Program-made: the position numbers and the translations under genes
Assembly: GCF_000016285.1 (NCBI RefSeq)
Contig: NC_011988.1
Span: 310,001-374,000 of the forward strand
DNA: 64,000 bases
Direction of reading: 5' to 3'
Source of the DNA: Allorhizobium ampelinum S4
GTDB taxonomy: Bacteria; Pseudomonadota; Alphaproteobacteria; Rhizobiales; Rhizobiaceae
The notes under the pieces: generated by a model
What the model saw: the letters and a program-made list of their open reading frames with translations, nothing else
Databases searched by the model: none
What the model was told of the DNA's origin: nothing
Part shown: one piece after another, positions 1-8,060 of the stretch
Position numbering within the stretch: the stretch's first letter is position 1
Layout of the letters: the number at the start of each line of letters is the position of its first letter

Positions 1-140
1 TTGGGTCCCCTCGGGATGTGGCCAATGCCTTCCTGTTCCTCGCCTCTGATGATGCGAGCTACGTGACCGGCACGACCATCGTTGTCGATGGGGGACAACT
101 TCTGCCTGAGGGTGCCGACTTCAGGATCTTGCCATCCTGA
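1..140 (+). CDS. 3' end of a short-chain dehydrogenase/reductase (partial)
   Basis: The reading frame is open from base 3 and stops with TGA at 138-140, giving the last 45 residues of a classical SDR. The segment [14 protein letters not shown] followed by VVDGG is the usual C-terminal signature of this NAD(P)-dependent oxidoreductase family. The Rossmann glycine motif and the Tyr-x-x-x-Lys active site lie outside the window, so substrate and cofactor cannot be read. It points toward the MarR gene on the opposite strand, with about 95 bases between the stops, and may belong to the same catabolic region. Confidence 0.85.
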   Translation, partial: GSPRDVANAFLFLASDDASYVTGTTIVVDGGQLLPEGADFRILPS

Positions 141-170
141 TCGTATTTCCGGCTGCGCTGATGCCTACTA

Positions 171-193
171 TTCAAGGCGTGAGGATGCGTTGA
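171..193 (+). repeat. Short direct repeat, copy A
   Basis: The 23 bases here match 9945-9965 exactly apart from a two-base TG insertion after TTCAAGGCG; both copies then continue AGGATGCGTTGA. Copy A lies between the SDR stop and the MarR stop, copy B just upstream of the PQQ dehydrogenase. The two therefore bracket the whole aromatic gene set in the same orientation. Function unknown. Confidence 0.6.
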
Positions 194-236
194 TAGCTCC
201 GAGCTTTGCTTTTCGCCCATTCTGACAGGATGGGCG

Positions 237-734
237 TCACAAAACCTGGATCAATTTGGCAAGAAGCCGGTCCAAGCGGGTGCGTTCAGGCGCGGAAAGG
301 CTGCGAATGCCGTCCAGAAAATGCGAGGACCTGGCCACCTGTACCCGCGTCTCACGCAACAGCTTTTCACCGCTTTCGGTCATTTGTACATAGACCGTGC
401 GTTTATCTGAGAGAGACGGGACGCGCTCGACGAACCCTTTGTCTTCCAATCTGGTGATACGGCCAGTTATCGCCCCGGTCGTGACCATGCAAAGTTCGGC
501 AAGATCGCTTGGTCGCAACCGGTAGGGTGGGGATTGATGCCGAAGATGGGTGAGAACATCGACTTCGCCGATGCCGATATCGAATGCCACCAGCACCTCC
601 TCCAGGGAGGCCTGGTCCAGGAGGTAAAGATGCCGAAGCCTCATGGCAATCGCGATGGGACTGCTGTCTTCCCCCGGGAAATCCTCTTCCCACTGACTAA
701 TAAGGTCCGAAAATAATCCTTCGGCTTGTGGCAT
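237..734 (-). CDS. MarR-family transcriptional regulator
   Basis: This 165-residue protein has a MarR winged helix. The recognition helix region reads DLAELCMVTTGAITGRITRLEDKGFV and is followed by the wing SLSDKRTVYVQMTESG. MarR proteins bind palindromes as dimers and are usually released by phenolic ligands, which fits its place beside a flavin reductase, a monooxygenase and an extradiol dioxygenase. It is transcribed divergently from the flavin reductase at 912. The interval holds a perfect 8-bp-arm palindrome at 866-883 and a second dyad at 765-781, both candidate operators. The ATG at 734 has only a weak upstream GAAG. Family assignment is firm; the ligand is inference. Confidence 0.93.
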   Translation of the reverse strand: MPQAEGLFSDLISQWEEDFPGEDSSPIAIAMRLRHLYLLDQASLEEVLVAFDIGIGEVDVLTHLRHQSPPYRLRPSDLAELCMVTTGAITGRITRLEDKGFVERVPSLSDKRTVYVQMTESGEKLLRETRVQVARSSHFLDGIRSLSAPERTRLDRLLAKLIQVL

Positions 735-764
735 TGCGCTTCACTTTTATCTCATGGCTAAAAC

Positions 765-781
765 ACGTCATTTTGTGACGT
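765..781. promoter_or_regulatory. Inverted repeat ACGTCA-N5-TGACGT upstream of marR-type gene
   Basis: Two perfect 6-base arms are separated by five bases and centred about 40 bases upstream of the regulator's start codon. The site is a possible autoregulatory operator, but its sequence differs from the palindrome at 866-883, so both need not bind the same protein. Confidence 0.35.
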
Positions 782-854
782 CCTAAACTTCTTAATGTTT
801 TCGGGCGCTTCACGCAATGCGCCATAAGAACGCGACCCCTCCAAACATTTTCAA

Positions 855-883
855 TTGACGAAAGTTATCTTAGTGCTAAGATA
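855..883 (+). promoter_or_regulatory. Promoter with MarR-type operator for the flavin reductase gene
   Basis: A -35-like TTGACG lies at 855-860. A perfect palindrome TATCTTAG-TG-CTAAGATA occupies 866-883 and covers where the -10 element would lie (AAGATA at 878-883). A strong ribosome site GGAGGAG follows just before the ATG at 912. A repressor bound here would block RNA polymerase directly. Assigning it to the adjacent MarR protein is inference from position and symmetry. Confidence 0.6.
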
Positions 884-911
884 CTTCTAAGGAATATGGA
901 GGAGATATTCG

Positions 912-1457
912 ATGGTTTCAAGTTCGGCGAAGCTGCATGATCCGGAGGAGGGATCAGCAGCAAATTTTCCTGATATTGATAATTTGAAGATCGCGTTTGG
1001 CCAGCTTCCATCTGGCGTTGTCATCGTGACGAGCCAAGGTTGTGGCGGTGAAATGGTTGGTGCAACTGTGAGCAGTTTCGCCTCTTTGTCATTCACACCC
1101 CCTCTCGTCATGCTTGGTTTGGCGCAAAGTTCCACAACGCTTTCTGCCATCCTCGACCATGGGCATTTCGCGGTCCATGTCGTTGCTGAGCCGCAGCAGG
1201 ATATTGCTATGCGCTTTGCGTCCAGCCGCGCAGACAAGTTCAGCGATATCGATTTTAAATTGTCGCCATCTGGCGTGCCAATTCTGAGTGAATTCGACAC
1301 GTGTTTTCACTGTGCCCTTGAGCGGGCCCAGTCGGCAGGCGATCATCAATTGCTGATCGGCCGTATTGTCGATGTATCGACAGTTGAGCGGGACACAACA
1401 CCCGTCGCATGGTTTAATCGGCGTTTTCACATCTGCGAGCCGCGCGCCCTCGTCTAG
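912..1457 (+). CDS. Flavin reductase (FMN-binding split-barrel), partner of a two-component monooxygenase
   Basis: This 181-residue protein belongs to the HpaC/HsaB-type NAD(P)H:flavin reductases. The motif FGQLPSGVVIVTS near residue 35, then ATVSSFASLSFTPPLVMLGL, is the conserved flavin-binding region. Such enzymes supply reduced FMN or FAD by diffusion to a separate oxygenase. The acyl-CoA-dehydrogenase-fold protein encoded 246 bases downstream is the obvious partner. Translation starts at ATG 912 behind GGAGGAG. It is the first gene of the catabolic run and is probably controlled by the divergent MarR protein. The family is clear; the substrate of the oxygenase pair is not. Confidence 0.9.
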   Translation: MVSSSAKLHDPEEGSAANFPDIDNLKIAFGQLPSGVVIVTSQGCGGEMVGATVSSFASLSFTPPLVMLGLAQSSTTLSAILDHGHFAVHVVAEPQQDIAMRFASSRADKFSDIDFKLSPSGVPILSEFDTCFHCALERAQSAGDHQLLIGRIVDVSTVERDTTPVAWFNRRFHICEPRALV

Positions 1458-1502
1458 TTTTGGCGCTTAGATTTGGCACCTAGATCTGCCGCCTCGACTT
1501 GC

Positions 1503-1533
1503 TTCAGGAAAAGTGCAGCCAAACTTTCCTGAA
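1503..1533 (+). other. Imperfect hairpin downstream of the flavin reductase gene
   Basis: TTCAGGAAAAGT at 1503-1514 pairs with ACTTTCCTGAA at 1523-1533 with one bulged base and an eight-base loop. It starts 45 bases after the reductase stop and has no T tract, so it may be a processing or attenuation hairpin rather than a strong terminator. The rest of the 246-base gap shows no further gene. Confidence 0.35.
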
Positions 1534-1703
1534 AAGACAAACGAAAACAACAGACTTTAGTGCATTGATCCGAACCCGGCTGTCGCCGCGCTTGGAGACA
1601 TTCGCTCAAAAACATCCGGTACACGATGGTATGGATGGCGTGCTTGCGCCAGTGCCATGGTCGTGCGCACTCGAAAATTCCTGTTTTAAAGTGAGGAAAT
1701 CCC

Positions 1704-2987
1704 ATGGAAATGAACGCAAAGCAGTTTGACTATGTACTGCCCAATCCACCCATCTCTCCTTATAGCACTGAGGTTGGCCGTGAGATCCGTGCCAAAGCTG
1801 CGGCATTGGTGCCGCTGTTGCGTAAACACGCCCAGGAAGGCGAGGAATTGGGTGCCCTGGCGCCTGAAAGCTTGAAAGCCTTGAGCGATATTGGTGCGTT
1901 CAAACTTACATTGCCAACGGATTTTGGCGGGCATGCGCTTGGAGCGCGCGATGTGGTTGAGATCGTCACCGAATTTGGCCGAGGCGATGGCGCGGCGGGC
2001 TGGATGGCATTTGTCGCCGGTGGCCTGCGCAATATCCTGGCGTTTCCCGATCAGGCTGTGAATGAAATCTTTGCGGATGGGCGTGACTGGGTTGGCCCAC
2101 TGGCCGCCGGAGCGTCGATTTTTGCCACCAAGGTTGGCTCGGCGCGGCGGGTCGAGGGCGGCTGGATGGTCAGCGGCTCCTGGCATTTCGGTAGCGGTTG
2201 CAAACATGCCAAATGGATTGCCGTGGGCGTCGATTATGAGGTTGCGCCGGGCCATATGGGCCGCGCCATGGCGGTTTTGAAGGCCGAGCAGGTCAAGATC
2301 ATCGATAACTGGCATGTCATGGGCATGAAGGCCACGTCCTCCAATAGCCTGACGGTGACCGAAGAGCAGTTCGTTCCCGATCACCGATTTATGGATATGG
2401 CTGATTTCCCGGTTCGCATGGATGGAACACGCAAGCGTTTCCAGGGCTTTGCCAGCAAGTTCGATGGCCGTGGTCTGATGATCATGACCAATCTCACCCA
2501 TATGGCGATCGTGCTGGGGATGGCTCGTGGCGCGCTGGAATCCTACATCGACATGGCGAGAAAGCAGCAGCCCTTCAATCTGCCTTATCCCCGGGTGGCC
2601 GAAATGGCATCGACGCAGGTCTGTGCTGCAAAAGCCTATGCGATGATCAAGATGGCGGAAACCACCGCCCTTTGCGCCGCCGATCTTCTGGATCGCCACG
2701 CAACGGAAGGACGCGAGGTCTCAGAGGAGCTGGAACAGGCGACGATGATGGAAAACGTCTACGCCGCGCACACCTTGGACAATGCCGTCAGCATCCTGCA
2801 ACTCAATATTGGCTCCGCAACCGCGCATGAAAGCAATCCGTTCCAACGGTTCGTGCGCGATATCCGGGTGGCAATGCTGCATGGGGCGGTCAGGCTGGAG
2901 CCAACAGCCGAGATTTTCGGGCGCCGGATGATGGGACTTGCGCCATTTTCGATGTTTGCAGGCGGATTGCCTGATCGCGCCGCTTAG
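1704..2987 (+). CDS. Flavin-dependent monooxygenase, acyl-CoA dehydrogenase fold (HsaA/HpaB-like oxygenase component)
   Basis: This 427-residue protein has the acyl-CoA dehydrogenase fold. The N-terminal helical domain includes LSDIGAFKLTLPTDFGG; a beta domain carries GGWMVSGSWHFGSG; a C-terminal helical domain follows. The GSWHFGSGC motif and the lack of a typical acyl-CoA dehydrogenase catalytic context resemble group D flavin monooxygenases, which use free reduced flavin to ortho-hydroxylate phenols. With the upstream flavin reductase it would form a two-component hydroxylase producing the catechol for the extradiol dioxygenase at 6946. It starts at ATG 1704 behind GAGGAAATCCC. An acyl-CoA dehydrogenase or desulfurisation enzyme of the same fold cannot be excluded. 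Confidence 0.82.
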   Translation: MEMNAKQFDYVLPNPPISPYSTEVGREIRAKAAALVPLLRKHAQEGEELGALAPESLKALSDIGAFKLTLPTDFGGHALGARDVVEIVTEFGRGDGAAGWMAFVAGGLRNILAFPDQAVNEIFADGRDWVGPLAAGASIFATKVGSARRVEGGWMVSGSWHFGSGCKHAKWIAVGVDYEVAPGHMGRAMAVLKAEQVKIIDNWHVMGMKATSSNSLTVTEEQFVPDHRFMDMADFPVRMDGTRKRFQGFASKFDGRGLMIMTNLTHMAIVLGMARGALESYIDMARKQQPFNLPYPRVAEMASTQVCAAKAYAMIKMAETTALCAADLLDRHATEGREVSEELEQATMMENVYAAHTLDNAVSILQLNIGSATAHESNPFQRFVRDIRVAMLHGAVRLEPTAEIFGRRMMGLAPFSMFAGGLPDRAA

Positions 2988-3059
2988 CCCGCGACGGATT
3001 TGAGCTGTAGGCGGGCTGTGGAGGCGGCCCGTCGACGGTTAACAAGAGGAGGATTTTTT

Positions 3060-4382
3060 ATGCAGTCGAATAAGACGCATGCCCCTGCCAATTTTCGGGC
3101 AAATAAAGGTTTCGAATACAGTTTTCAGGCTGCCAAGGTGTTGGGCGCGCTATGGGCAATCGTGCTGCTGGTCGTGGCGGTGCCAAGTATCGGTACCGCC
3201 GTCGTCAACGCCCGAATGATCACCGATCTCAATATGGATCGAGCGGTCTTCGGTATGGGCTTTGGCCTTTTCGTGATGATGATGGGCTTTCAGGCCCCTG
3301 TCGTCGCGGTGTTGATCCGCAAATTCGGTTATCGGTCAACAGTTGCTTTCGGATGCCTTGTGCTGTTCCTGGGATCGGTTGCCATGGCGACTGTCGTGCA
3401 CAATGGCTGGCAATATGCCGTGGCATTTGGTTTGTTGGCCGGTTCCGGCGTCTGCATTGCCGGCATGCTGCCAGCCCAGACAATCGTAACGAGATGGTTT
3501 CACGCACGCCGGGCCTTGGCTGTCTCCATCGTATTTTCAGCAGTCGAAATTGGCGGTTTCTTTTCTCCACCTGCGCTTGAAAGACTGATGGCGATATCAG
3601 GCGATTGGCGCACAGCTTGGTGGCTCATTGCCGGATCGGCGATCATTGCGATGATAACGGCCTATATAGCGCTCGATGAGCGGCGGGTCGAAAATTACAT
3701 TTCCCGAAATCCTGCTCCTTCCTTCGCACGCGAAAACAGCAAGGTATTCAAAAGCACGACCCACTGGACACTTCGGGAAGCACTGGGAACCAAGGCTTAC
3801 TGGCTTATTCTGATTTACATGAGCATTGCCGGGGTCGCCTGGATTTTCCTGATGGCTCATGGCGTGGTGCATCTGCGTGATATCGGCTATTCGCCTGCTG
3901 AAGCCGCTAACGCCGTCGCGGTCATTATCGTCGCCTCGTTCATTGGCAATATGACCGCTGGTTTCCTGGGCGATCGTATTTCACCATCGCTCATCTCAGC
4001 CGCCAGCATGGCCTTGATCATTTTCGGCTTTTGCATGGTCATCAAGCCCGTTGGCTTTACCGGCATCCTGCTCTACGCGCTTCCTGCCGGCATTGGCTAC
4101 GGTGCCTCGCAGGTCTGCCTGATGGCTCTTCTGGGCAATTATTTTGGCAAGGCATCGTTTTCCGCCATTCTGGGTTCGATGATGCCGGTATCGACGCTCT
4201 GCGCGGCGATTGGCGCGGGGTCGGCAGGGGCGGTTTTCGATCAAACCGGCACATATGAATGGGTGTTTATCACGATCATCACCCTGTGCGTGGTCGCGTT
4301 CTTTGCCATTCTTGCAGCATCACCACCGCAAAACCGGGGAAACAAAGAGGAGGTCTCCGGCAGTCCAATCGCAGCGGAATAA
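3060..4382 (+). CDS. MFS transporter, probable uptake of the pathway substrate
   Basis: This 440-residue protein has about twelve hydrophobic segments and the MFS loop motif GDRIS between the halves' helices. An earlier in-frame TTG exists at 3000, but the ATG at 3060 is preferred because AAGAGGAGG lies just before it. The gene sits between the monooxygenase and a porin, so inner-membrane uptake of the aromatic or organic-acid substrate is likely. Efflux of an intermediate is possible. No substrate-specific motif was recognised. Confidence 0.85.
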   Translation: MQSNKTHAPANFRANKGFEYSFQAAKVLGALWAIVLLVVAVPSIGTAVVNARMITDLNMDRAVFGMGFGLFVMMMGFQAPVVAVLIRKFGYRSTVAFGCLVLFLGSVAMATVVHNGWQYAVAFGLLAGSGVCIAGMLPAQTIVTRWFHARRALAVSIVFSAVEIGGFFSPPALERLMAISGDWRTAWWLIAGSAIIAMITAYIALDERRVENYISRNPAPSFARENSKVFKSTTHWTLREALGTKAYWLILIYMSIAGVAWIFLMAHGVVHLRDIGYSPAEAANAVAVIIVASFIGNMTAGFLGDRISPSLISAASMALIIFGFCMVIKPVGFTGILLYALPAGIGYGASQVCLMALLGNYFGKASFSAILGSMMPVSTLCAAIGAGSAGAVFDQTGTYEWVFITIITLCVVAFFAILAASPPQNRGNKEEVSGSPIAAE

Positions 4383-4408
4383 CAAATGATAAAAATGGGA
4401 GGGTGACA

Positions 4409-5788
4409 ATGCGAACTTTAAATCTGCTGGCAGTGCCTTTGCTGCTTGCATCCTTGCTGCCGGCCGCAGCAGCCGATACGGCGCTGCCGTCAAGCGACAC
4501 ACCACCTGGCGAGGGAGGCATGCCCGGTCCGGTCTATTCCGGCCCCTTGGCCAGCGTGGGTAGAACGCTGCATGACAACGGTATCGACCTTCAACTCGAT
4601 TTTGTCGATTTCTATCAGAATGCGCCGTCTTTTGGGGCTGCGGGTGGCTCATCAGCCAATTACGGCATGTTCATCTTGGGCGTTACCGGTAATCTGACAC
4701 CGGATCTTCGGGTCAATCTGGTTGAGACAATCAACGCCCCGACTCAAAATGTCGACAATTATCTGTTTGATCTTTCGAATGCCTTTTTCCCTGTCCCGAT
4801 CGTGAATTCGGACACCGATCTGACCCGTTTCACCATTGAAGGCGACCTTTTCAACGATCGGCTGACTGTTGAAGCGGGACGGATGGGCCTTAATCGCGAC
4901 TTCATGAAAAAAGGCTTCTGCGGCGGCATTGGCTGCGTGCCCTCAACGCCGGCAATCACCCTCAACATGCCAGGCGAAGCACTGTCTGTCTGGGGTGGGA
5001 GACTGGCCTATCGACTGGATCAAACAACCACGCTGGGATTTGGAGCCATCGAGGACAATTCTGACAATTGGCAGAATGGCGATGGATGGGATTGGGGAAC
5101 CGGCGATGCCAAAGGCTATATCGCCATTGCCAATATCAGCCATGACGAAACCTTCATGCAGAATGCCAACCCTTTGAAATACGAGGTCGGCGCTTACCAC
5201 CGTTCCACCTCCTATGAAGACGCACTTTACAATAGCGGTTGGGGCAACCCGACCTTTGGAGCCAATACAAAAATTGTTAATCATGATGGCGGAACGAGCG
5301 GCGTTTACGGGCAGGTTCGCAAGGTCGTGTGGAGTGAGGCGTCCGGTAGCCCGATTCCCGAAAACCTCGCCGTCTATGGTGGCTTGTTCCATACGTTCGG
5401 CGATGGTCAGGCTTATCCCTGGGAGGCCTATGCCGGTGTCGAGTATTCAGGCTTCTGGAAGGAAAACCCGCTCGCAACAGTCGGTGCCTCCGTTCACTAC
5501 ATCCGCTTGAGTGAAGAGCGCGCGCAGTATGAACAGAATGCCCGGCGGTTCTTTTCGGGCGTCAACGAGAAACAGCCGCAGGACACGTTCATGGTCGACG
5601 TGCATGCAAGTACAGGCTTCTTTGGCAACGGGATTCTCGATTTCGGCGCTGCCTATATCATCAATCCAAACAATTCCATTCTGGCTGATTACTCAACCGG
5701 AAGAGAAAAGAACGGTGTCGTCATTTACGCGGCATTGGCTTTCGACCTGGGCGGCAGCCTCGGTCTTTCCCCCCGCAAGGGGCCCTGA
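4409..5788 (+). CDS. Outer-membrane porin, OprB (carbohydrate porin) family
   Basis: The chosen ATG at 4409 follows ATGGGAGGG and gives 459 residues. It begins with a Sec signal peptide (MRTLNLLAVPLLLASLLPAAAA, cleaved after AAA). The mature part is rich in alternating aromatic/polar strands, has NAPTQNVDNYLFDL, a two-cysteine loop near GFCGGIGC and a C-terminal barrel strand ending in AALAFDLGG, typical of OprB-type 16-strand porins. It would carry the substrate across the outer membrane for the adjacent MFS carrier. OprB proteins are named for sugars, but members also occur in aromatic-acid clusters. Signal and family are clear; specificity is inference. Confidence 0.85.
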   Translation: MRTLNLLAVPLLLASLLPAAAADTALPSSDTPPGEGGMPGPVYSGPLASVGRTLHDNGIDLQLDFVDFYQNAPSFGAAGGSSANYGMFILGVTGNLTPDLRVNLVETINAPTQNVDNYLFDLSNAFFPVPIVNSDTDLTRFTIEGDLFNDRLTVEAGRMGLNRDFMKKGFCGGIGCVPSTPAITLNMPGEALSVWGGRLAYRLDQTTTLGFGAIEDNSDNWQNGDGWDWGTGDAKGYIAIANISHDETFMQNANPLKYEVGAYHRSTSYEDALYNSGWGNPTFGANTKIVNHDGGTSGVYGQVRKVVWSEASGSPIPENLAVYGGLFHTFGDGQAYPWEAYAGVEYSGFWKENPLATVGASVHYIRLSEERAQYEQNARRFFSGVNEKQPQDTFMVDVHASTGFFGNGILDFGAAYIINPNNSILADYSTGREKNGVVIYAALAFDLGGSLGLSPRKGP

Positions 5789-5850
5789 GCCTGGTTCGAT
5801 CTGAACCGGCGGCACTTTCACAATCACTTTATCGACAGGAGATCGACGTC

Positions 5851-6270
5851 ATGCACGACACGAAGACCCATGACCATGCGAAACTTGAACGCCACAAACA
5901 TCTGGTCCGGGAATTTTACCGCCGGGTGTTCGATGGCCAGAACCCCGCAGCCGTCAAGGATTTCGTCACAGAGGATTATAAGCAGCACAGCCGCCATATT
6001 CCGACCGGCCGCGAAGGCTTGGAACGGTTTGTGCAATCGGTGTTTCCAAATGGACCAGTCCCCGAACCGGCCGAGATGCGCATCCCTCCCGCCTTCATGG
6101 TGGCGGAAGGCGACATGGTGGTGGTCGCCGCCTATCTGCCGCAGCCAGACCCCGATAAGCCGGGCGAAACCTACGACTATTTCGTTTTTGACGCCTATCG
6201 GCTTCGAGACGAGCGTCTGGCGGAGCATTGGAGCGGCGTGAACAAGATCGCGCCACCAAAACAGCCCTGA
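5851..6270 (+). CDS. SnoaL-like / NTF2-fold protein
   Basis: This 139-residue protein is of the predicted SnoaL-like aldol-condensation or ester-cyclase group. The motif REFYRRVFDGQNPAAVKDFV with YKQHSRHIPTGREG near residue 45 is characteristic. The C-terminal half contains FVFDAYRLRDERLAEHW. NTF2-fold proteins of this type catalyse small isomerisations or hydrations or simply bind ligands. Here it probably handles an intermediate between ring cleavage and final hydrolysis, but no reaction can be assigned. The ATG at 5851 follows ACAGGAGATCG. It lies 62 bases after the porin stop, in the same transcriptional direction. Confidence 0.8.
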   Translation: MHDTKTHDHAKLERHKHLVREFYRRVFDGQNPAAVKDFVTEDYKQHSRHIPTGREGLERFVQSVFPNGPVPEPAEMRIPPAFMVAEGDMVVVAAYLPQPDPDKPGETYDYFVFDAYRLRDERLAEHWSGVNKIAPPKQP

Positions 6271-6342
6271 CGGCACAGCGGTATGCTGTCATCGCAGGCA
6301 GCATACCGGCAACCATCGACCACCATTCATCAGGATTAAAGC

Positions 6343-6933
6343 ATGCAACTCTACCATACGCCCGGCACCTGCTCCACGGCATCCCGCATCGTTCTGCAGG
6401 AAACCAGCATCGCTGCCTCGTCCATTCCGGTCAATCTCAGGGAGAAAACGCTTCCGGATGGAACGAGCTATCTTCAGGTGAACCCGAAGGGCCAGGTTCC
6501 CGCCCTTGTGCTCGATGATGGCAACGTGCTGACGGAAGGCGCGATCATCCTGCAATATCTGGCCGATCAGGCCCCGGAAAGCGGCCTTTTGCCACCGCCC
6601 GGCGATCTTGCCCGCTACCGCGTGCTGGAATGGACCAATTACGTGGCAACCGAATTGCACAAGACCTTCACCCCCCTGATGCGGCCCAATACGCCACCGG
6701 ACTTTGCCGAAATCACCAAAACCGCCTTGTTGCCGCGGGTTTTCGGCACTCTCGATCGCCGTCTGGGGCTAAGTGATTATCTTGCCGGGGCAACATTTTC
6801 GATCGCGGATGCCTATGCGTTCGTCATTCTCGGATGGGCAAAGCTACAGGCCATCGATCTGGCTGCCTGGCCGAACATCCAGGCCTATCTCAAGCGGATA
6901 GAGAGCCGTCCATCCGTCCAATCGCTACAGTAA
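6343..6933 (+). CDS. Glutathione S-transferase family protein
   Basis: This 196-residue cytosolic GST has an N-terminal thioredoxin-like domain with MQLYHTPGTCSTASRIVLQE, where a Ser or Cys near residue 10-12 would activate glutathione. NPKGQVPALVLDDGNVLTE carries the cis-proline and EGAIILQYLAD the glutathione-binding acidic/Ser region. The C-terminal helical domain includes FSIADAYAFVILGWA. In aromatic pathways GSTs isomerise ring-cleavage products (maleylpyruvate, maleylacetoacetate) or remove substituents. The FAH-family hydrolase downstream fits an isomerase role. RBS AGGATTAA precedes ATG 6343. The exact reaction is unknown. Confidence 0.9.
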   Translation: MQLYHTPGTCSTASRIVLQETSIAASSIPVNLREKTLPDGTSYLQVNPKGQVPALVLDDGNVLTEGAIILQYLADQAPESGLLPPPGDLARYRVLEWTNYVATELHKTFTPLMRPNTPPDFAEITKTALLPRVFGTLDRRLGLSDYLAGATFSIADAYAFVILGWAKLQAIDLAAWPNIQAYLKRIESRPSVQSLQ

Positions 6934-6945
6934 GTGGAGAAAGCC

Positions 6946-7845
6946 ATGACCTATCTTATCAGACAAATGGGCCACGTGATCATCTCCTCGCCGGATCCTC
7001 TGGGCGCGGCACAGGATCTTTGCGATGTCGTTGGCTTGAGGATCACGGAAGTCGACGGCGAGACCGTCTATCTTTCCAGCAACGACCGCCACCACGAAGT
7101 CACCTATATCAAGGGCGACGGAAAAGCAGTTGCCTGCGGGCTGGAGGCTGTCAATGCGGATGCCGTAGACGAGGTCTATCGCCGCGCAAAATCCGATGGA
7201 CTGGAGATATTGTCGGACAGGCCTCTGGGCAAACATTATGACCGCGCCGTTCGCCTTGTTGCGCCCGGCGGGACGATTTTCGAAGTCCATACGCCAATCG
7301 CCCGCAATCAGCCCCGTCACTACAGTTATTCGACACCGGGCGCCCGTCCGCGCCGGATCGAGCACATCAATTCCTTCGCGCCTGATACTGCGGCCTACGG
7401 GGATTTCTGCGTCAAAGTTCTGGGTCTGAAGCTGTCTGACATGACGGAAGACGGTGCCTTGCGCTGGTACCGCGCCGAGGATGGCTACCATCACACCATC
7501 GCCATGGGGCCGGGCGAAAGCGGATTGCATCACTATGCTTTTGATCTGCACTCACTTCAGGATCTTCAGACGATCGCCGACAATCTTGCCGGAAAAGAGC
7601 GCGCTCTGGTCTGGGGTCCTGGCCGTCACGGGGCGGGTGGCAATGTCTTCACCTATTATGCCGATCCGCATGGATGCCTGGTCGAGAACTCCATCGAACT
7701 CGATCGGATCGACAATGATGCAACCTATGAACCGCGCAGCTGGGATATTTCGGAGGGGTTGGCGGGTCGCTGGCTCAATCTCTGGGGCACGCCACCCACT
7801 CCCTCGTTCCTGCGTCCGGGGATCGCTTTCGATCCGACCATCTAG
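6946..7845 (+). CDS. Type I extradiol ring-cleavage dioxygenase (VOC fold, two domains)
   Basis: The ATG at 6946 follows GTGGAGAAAGCC and gives 299 residues. There are two VOC domains, roughly residues 5-120 and 135-270. The C-terminal domain keeps the iron triad of BphC-type enzymes: His140 (RRIEHINSF), His196 (GLHHYAFDL) and Glu247 (DPHGCLVENS). This predicts an Fe(II)-dependent 2,3-cleaving (meta) dioxygenase acting on a catechol made by the upstream monooxygenase pair. The N-terminal domain lacks the triad, as in the family. The enzyme closes the first transcriptional run, since the next gene is 215 bases away behind a strong dyad. The substrate ring is not identifiable. Confidence 0.9.
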   Translation: MTYLIRQMGHVIISSPDPLGAAQDLCDVVGLRITEVDGETVYLSSNDRHHEVTYIKGDGKAVACGLEAVNADAVDEVYRRAKSDGLEILSDRPLGKHYDRAVRLVAPGGTIFEVHTPIARNQPRHYSYSTPGARPRRIEHINSFAPDTAAYGDFCVKVLGLKLSDMTEDGALRWYRAEDGYHHTIAMGPGESGLHHYAFDLHSLQDLQTIADNLAGKERALVWGPGRHGAGGNVFTYYADPHGCLVENSIELDRIDNDATYEPRSWDISEGLAGRWLNLWGTPPTPSFLRPGIAFDPTI

Positions 7846-7931
7846 ATTTTTTCAGGGAAGGCCGTTTCGGCGTTTTCTGGCTGAGATTTATGCGAAGTAT
7901 CACTGAAAATGGTAGTTCGTATTCCGCTCTT

Positions 7932-7966
7932 GAATATCTCAAGGCTTTGATAGATTTGAGATATTC
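7932..7966. promoter_or_regulatory. Perfect dyad, copy 1 of ATATCTCA-N15-TGAGATAT
   Basis: Eleven-base arms GAATATCTCAA and TTGAGATATTC are separated by 13 bases. The site ends 94 bases before the decarboxylase-type gene at 8061 and shares its core and its 15-base core spacing with the dyad at 9896-9936. The AT-rich arms and lack of a T tract argue for a protein-binding site rather than a terminator. Confidence 0.65.
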
Positions 7967-8060
7967 GAAGTTTTCCCAGGGTCTGGATGTGGTCAATCTC
8001 GTCGAGACTTGGTATTTAACGGTCGTGCCGGCGTCCTGGCTGGCTGGGAGAGGTTAAAAA

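Noticed and set aside
1686..2699. Minus-strand frame of 337 codons opposite the monooxygenase gene
   Set aside because: No ribosome site or domain is visible, and the plus-strand enzyme is full length.
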